From: Shinella sumterensis
GTDB taxonomy: Bacteria > Pseudomonadota > Alphaproteobacteria > Rhizobiales > Rhizobiaceae
Length of the DNA: 64,000 bases
Assembly (NCBI RefSeq): GCF_004514425.2
Contig: NZ_MYFN02000017.1
Location: 1 to 64,000 of the forward strand
Reading direction: 5' to 3'
Of the stretch, positions 61,139 through 64,000 are shown one piece after another; position 1 is the stretch's first letter, and each line of letters begins with the position of its first letter. The translations under genes and the position numbers were made by a program. Below the pieces are notes generated by a model, which saw nothing but the letters and a program-made list of their open reading frames with translations, had not been told where the DNA came from and did not search any database.

Positions 61139-61501
61139 TCAACCTTTCGGCAGCGGGCGTGTGAGGATGAAGGTGACGCTTCCCGCAAGCACCAGCCCGA
61201 CGATTACAGCTAAAAGCGGCGATGGCTGTGTGCGATACCAGAAGAAGCCGTAGCTCGCGACGATCAGCGATACGGCCATCGTTTTCGCCCGCGCCGAGAT
61301 GGCGCCTTCGCGGCGCCAATTCGTCAGCGGCGGCCCCAGCGTGCGGTGGTTGAGCAACCATTGCTCCAGGCGCGGCGAGGATCGCGAGAAACACCAGACC
61401 GCGACCAGAAGGAACGGCGTGGTCGGCAACAGCGGTAGGAAGGCGCCGACAATGCCGAGCGCCGTCATGAAAAGGCCGGCCAGCATGTAGATCCAGCGCA
61501 A
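61139..61501 (-). CDS. YbaN family (DUF454) inner-membrane protein
   Basis: A 120-residue membrane protein with an N-terminal hydrophobic segment (YMLAGLFMTALGIVGAF), the family motif LPLLPTTPFLLVAVWCFSRSSPR and two C-terminal hydrophobic segments. Function is unknown in general. It is directly upstream of and overlapping the translation region of phrB, so the two are probably cotranscribed. Confidence 0.85.
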   Translation of the reverse strand: MRWIYMLAGLFMTALGIVGAFLPLLPTTPFLLVAVWCFSRSSPRLEQWLLNHRTLGPPLTNWRREGAISARAKTMAVSLIVASYGFFWYRTQPSPLLAVIVGLVLAGSVTFILTRPLPKG

Positions 61502-61604
61502 GGGAACCTCGTCTTGGGAGTGGTCGAGGTCCAGATAGAGCGCTTTCCGCCGGCTTCCAAGGGGGCAGGATGCCGCGGCGGACGAAACGGCCGCCGCCGG
61601 CGGA

Positions 61605-61913
61605 TCAGACCGATTTGTCGGCTGCGGCCTTCGCCGTTTTCGCCTTGGCAGGAACTTTAGCGACTGCCGGTTTTTCCGCCTTGGCTTCCTTCTTCTTCGG
61701 CTTGGCCGGCTGCGCCTTCGCAGGCTTCGCCTTGCCGGAGATTTCGATCAGCGGCTTCTTGGCGGCCTTCTTCGCGACCGCGCCCTTCTCGAAATCGGCG
61801 TGTTCCCGCTCGGCCTGATCCCAATGGTCGCCGTCGCGCCCGTCCGGCCGGCCGGCTTCCTCCCAGATCGTATAGGCTCTCTTGCTGATCCATTCCCTTC
61901 GCGTATCCGTCAT
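61605..61913 (-). CDS. DUF2934 protein with histone H1-like basic tail
   Basis: A 102-residue protein. Residues 1-42 match the small DUF2934 domain (WISKRAYTIWEEAGRPDGRD, then HWDQAEREH). Residues about 48-102 are a Lys/Ala/Pro-rich tail with repeated AKP/KPAKA-type units, like bacterial histone H1-type DNA-binding tails. ATG 61913 gives the conserved N-terminus. Possible role: nucleic-acid binding; the domain itself has no known function. Confidence 0.8.
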   Translation of the reverse strand: MTDTRREWISKRAYTIWEEAGRPDGRDGDHWDQAEREHADFEKGAVAKKAAKKPLIEISGKAKPAKAQPAKPKKKEAKAEKPAVAKVPAKAKTAKAAADKSV

Positions 61914-62303
61914 CGCTGGTCCTCTAGTGAGAGTGATTGATGTCGTGCATGCGCCGCGGTTGGGACCGCCGAAGCTTCGGCACGAAATTCTCCGGTTCCG
62001 TCGGTCTTCCCGTGTCACCAGTCTTCAACCGCCCACGACACCGTCAAGCGGAACGTGGGTGGGCCTGCTTTGTGCGATTCGCTTGAGAAGGATGCGCCCA
62101 AAGGGGCGGGGCTTCAAGCCGGCCTGCATGCGTCGCCGAACATGGTTTTTCCCACGAAACGGAAAATCATCCTGCCAGACGCGGCAAATCGTTGCAATTT
62201 TGGAAAAATTTCATGCTCGCGGGTGGACAGCGCCGATCCCGCCAACGTATTGTCCGGATACGAAAATATCCATCACAGGCAGGCGAATCGAAGGGTAGGG
62301 CGT
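61914..62303. other. 390-nt gap before the small exported protein
   Basis: No convincing gene. A plus-strand frame is open from 62055, but its first 80 residues have no coding character. AT-rich patches around 62190-62215 could be promoter elements for the downstream genes. No clear terminator or repeat is seen. Confidence 0.4.
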
Positions 62304-62687
62304 TTGACGGGAGCAAGGCGACAGCACAGGCCGTTTTATCCGGCGTTCTGCCTCCTCTGCTCTGCGCTCACCTGCATTTTGCTGCTGGCATTCACGTTAT
62401 CGGCTCCCGTGGCCGGCAGCGTGGCGCCGCGCGTTCTTGTTCATGGCGCGCAGAAGAATGCGGGATCTCTTTCCACTTCCGCCGGTTTGGAAGGGGCGAA
62501 GGGGCAGGTCGCAGGCAAGCTGATGTCTTCGGATGGGCGCGGTGTCGAACTGATCTGTCCGCTTGAGGCCGTATTCACCGGGCCGTTTGGCTCTGCGGCC
62601 GGTGTGGTACCGGGGCGTTCGCGCTGCTTCGCCGATAGCCATCTCGTGACGTCGGCGGCGCGTGCGCCGCCTGCGGATATCGCCTGA
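62304..62687 (+). CDS. small putative exported or membrane-anchored hypothetical protein
   Basis: A possible 127-residue protein starting at TTG 62304, with AAGGG 8 nt upstream. A hydrophobic N-terminal segment (PAFCLLCSALTCILLLAFTL, about residues 13-32) could be a signal peptide or anchor. The remaining 90 residues have no recognised domain. It precedes the antiporter gene by 95 nt on the same strand. Coding status is uncertain because the start codon is weak and no homologue is known to me. Confidence 0.4.
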   Translation: MTGARRQHRPFYPAFCLLCSALTCILLLAFTLSAPVAGSVAPRVLVHGAQKNAGSLSTSAGLEGAKGQVAGKLMSSDGRGVELICPLEAVFTGPFGSAAGVVPGRSRCFADSHLVTSAARAPPADIA

Positions 62688-62782
62688 CGCCGTTCGATCA
62701 TTTCAGATCGCGCGGCTTTGCATATGGCCGGCGTGCCGGCATGAGAGAAGCACCCGACGTTCGAAAGCGATCGATCAAACAA

Positions 62783-64000
62783 TGACAGGTGAAATGGTTC
62801 TGGTCCTGCTGGTATGCCTTCCCTTCCTGGGAAGCCTTGCGGCGATCATGCTGCTCCGGACGGATTCCCGCGTTCTTGCCGCCCGCATGGCCGGCGCCGT
62901 AACGTTTCTGTGCCTCGTGCTGACGGCGGCAGTGTATCCCGCCGTTCGCGCCGGTGGAAAATTACGGCTCGATATCGAATGGCTGCCGCAGTTCGGACTG
63001 AACTTCACGCTGCGCATGGACGGCTTTGCCTGGCTCTTCGCCATGCTGATCACCGGCATCGGCTGCCTCGTCGTGCTCTATGCGCGCTACTACATGTCGG
63101 AAGAAGATCCGGTTCCGCGCTTCTTCTCCTTCCTGCTTGCCTTCATGGGCTCGATGCTCGGCATCGTTCTCTCCGGCAATATCATCCTGCTCTCGGTGTT
63201 CTGGGAGCTGACCAGCATCTTCTCCTTCCTGCTGATCAGCTATTGGCACAACAACGCCACGGCACGCGACGGCGCACGCATGGCGCTGACGATCACGGGT
63301 ATCGGCGGCTTCTGCCTTCTGGCAGGCCTTCTGGTGCTTGGCCATATCGTCGGCAGCTATGATCTCGACGTGGTGCTGGGGGCGGGCGACCAGATCAAGG
63401 CCCATCCGCTCTACCTGACGGCGCTCGTCCTGATCCTGATCGGCGCGCTCACGAAGAGTGCGCAGGTGCCCTTCCACTTCTGGCTTCCCAATGCCATGGC
63501 GGCGCCGACGCCGGTCTCGGCCTACCTGCATTCGGCGACCATGGTGAAGGCCGGCGTCTTCCTTCTGGTCCGCTTCTGGCCGGCGCTGTCGGGCACTTAT
63601 GAATGGTTCATGCTCGTCGGCATCGCCGGCACCTGCACCCTGCTGCTCGGCGCCTATTTCGCCATGTTCCAGCAGGACCTGAAAGGCCTGCTCGCCTATT
63701 CGACGATCAGCCATCTCGGTCTCATCACCACGCTGCTCAGCCTCGGCAGCCCGCTGGCTGCCGTCGCGGCGATCTTCCACATGATGAACCACGCGACCTT
63801 CAAGGCGTCGCTCTTCATGGCCGCCGGGATCATCGACCATGAAACCGGCACCCGCGACATGCGGCGACTAAGCGGCCTCTACAGGTACCTGCCGATTACG
63901 GGCACGCTGGCCATGGTGGCGAGTGCCGCCATGGCGGGCGTGCCGCTGCTCAACGGGTTCATTTCCAAGGAGATGTTCTTCGCCGAGGCCGTCGAGACGC
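62783..64000 (+). CDS. phaA: multisubunit monovalent cation/H+ antiporter subunit A (partial, 3' end outside)
   Basis: The frame is open from ATG 62783 to the window edge (406 codons). It encodes a polytopic membrane protein of the MrpA/MnhA/PhaA family, related to NADH dehydrogenase subunit 5. Visible signatures are MDGFAWLFAMLITGIGCLVV, VFWELTSIFSFLLISYW (conserved Glu), LTKSAQVPFHFWLPNAMAAP (conserved Lys and Pro-His) and HMMNHATFKASLFMAAG. It exchanges Na+ or K+ for H+ as part of a 6-7 subunit complex; in Sinorhizobium Pha proteins matter for K+ efflux at alkaline pH. The remaining subunits should lie just beyond the window. Confidence 0.93.

Noticed and set aside
62962-63840. 292-codon minus frame opposite phaA
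   Set aside because: Antisense shadow of an unmistakable antiporter subunit.
1-64000. CRISPR array, prophage, transposase, integrase, tRNA or rRNA
   Set aside because: No regularly spaced repeats, transposase or integrase motifs, or tRNA cloverleaf-like sequences were noticed in the intergenic gaps.

Overview
The window looks like a chromosomal stretch of a high-GC alphaproteobacterium of the order Hyphomicrobiales/Rhizobiales, most likely Rhizobiaceae (Shinella, Rhizobium or Ensifer type). The grounds are the imuA-imuB-dnaE2 mutasome behind a GAAC-N7-GAAC LexA box, PutA without a DNA-binding domain next to an Lrp-type regulator, a rhizobial-style phn cluster with fosX inside it, EryC/EryH-type tetrulose phosphate enzymes, and a Pha-type multisubunit cation antiporter. 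This is judged from gene content and protein motifs only. I see no rRNA, tRNA, IS element, prophage or CRISPR array.

Region 1 (1-17.5 kb) is a sugar or polyol catabolic island. It starts with the end of a sugar-binding protein, then a class II aldolase and a CbbY-like phosphatase. A divergent RpiR regulator precedes one long forward operon: E1 alpha, E1 beta, transaldolase, AcoC-type E2 (lipoyl domain plus alpha/beta hydrolase), E3, a Gph-like phosphatase, EryC-type epimerase and EryH-type isomerase. Converging on it is ytfQ-ytfR-ytfT-yjfF (sugar ABC importer) plus a FadR-type GntR regulator. I know of no characterised pathway that combines these enzymes, so this is the best candidate for an undescribed system. 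A plausible reading is uptake of a sugar, ketol cleavage by the E1/E2/E3 complex to an acyl-CoA, and disposal of C3/C4 phosphates through transaldolase, EryC and EryH.

Region 2 (17.7-27.7 kb) holds pncB and then an exopolysaccharide locus: acyltransferase-like protein, GINT1-like propeller protein, GT4 glycosyltransferase, flippase, a polysaccharide co-polymerase with a dead kinase domain, and an O-antigen ligase/polymerase-like protein.

Region 3 (27.8-39.6 kb) has putA/putR, a GlxA-type regulator, two convergent DUF883-type membrane proteins, and the SOS mutasome imuA-imuB-dnaE2.

Region 4 (39.7-46.3 kb) has a CocE-type hydrolase, a Tat-exported peptide-type binding protein without its permeases, a divergent HTH regulator, a long 2-hydroxyacid dehydrogenase and a small membrane protein.

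Region 5 (46.3-59.7 kb) is a complete C-P lyase locus: phnF facing phnGHI-fosX-phnJKL-hexapeptide transferase, then phnCDE1E2, then a DUF1045 gene with phnM and phnN. Two 7-4-7 Pho boxes precede phnG and phnC. No phnP is seen; the DUF1045 2H-phosphoesterase-like protein is a candidate replacement.

Region 6 (59.7-64 kb) has photolyase, a YbaN-type membrane protein, a DUF2934 protein with a histone H1-like tail, a small putative exported protein, and the start of phaA, which runs off the window.
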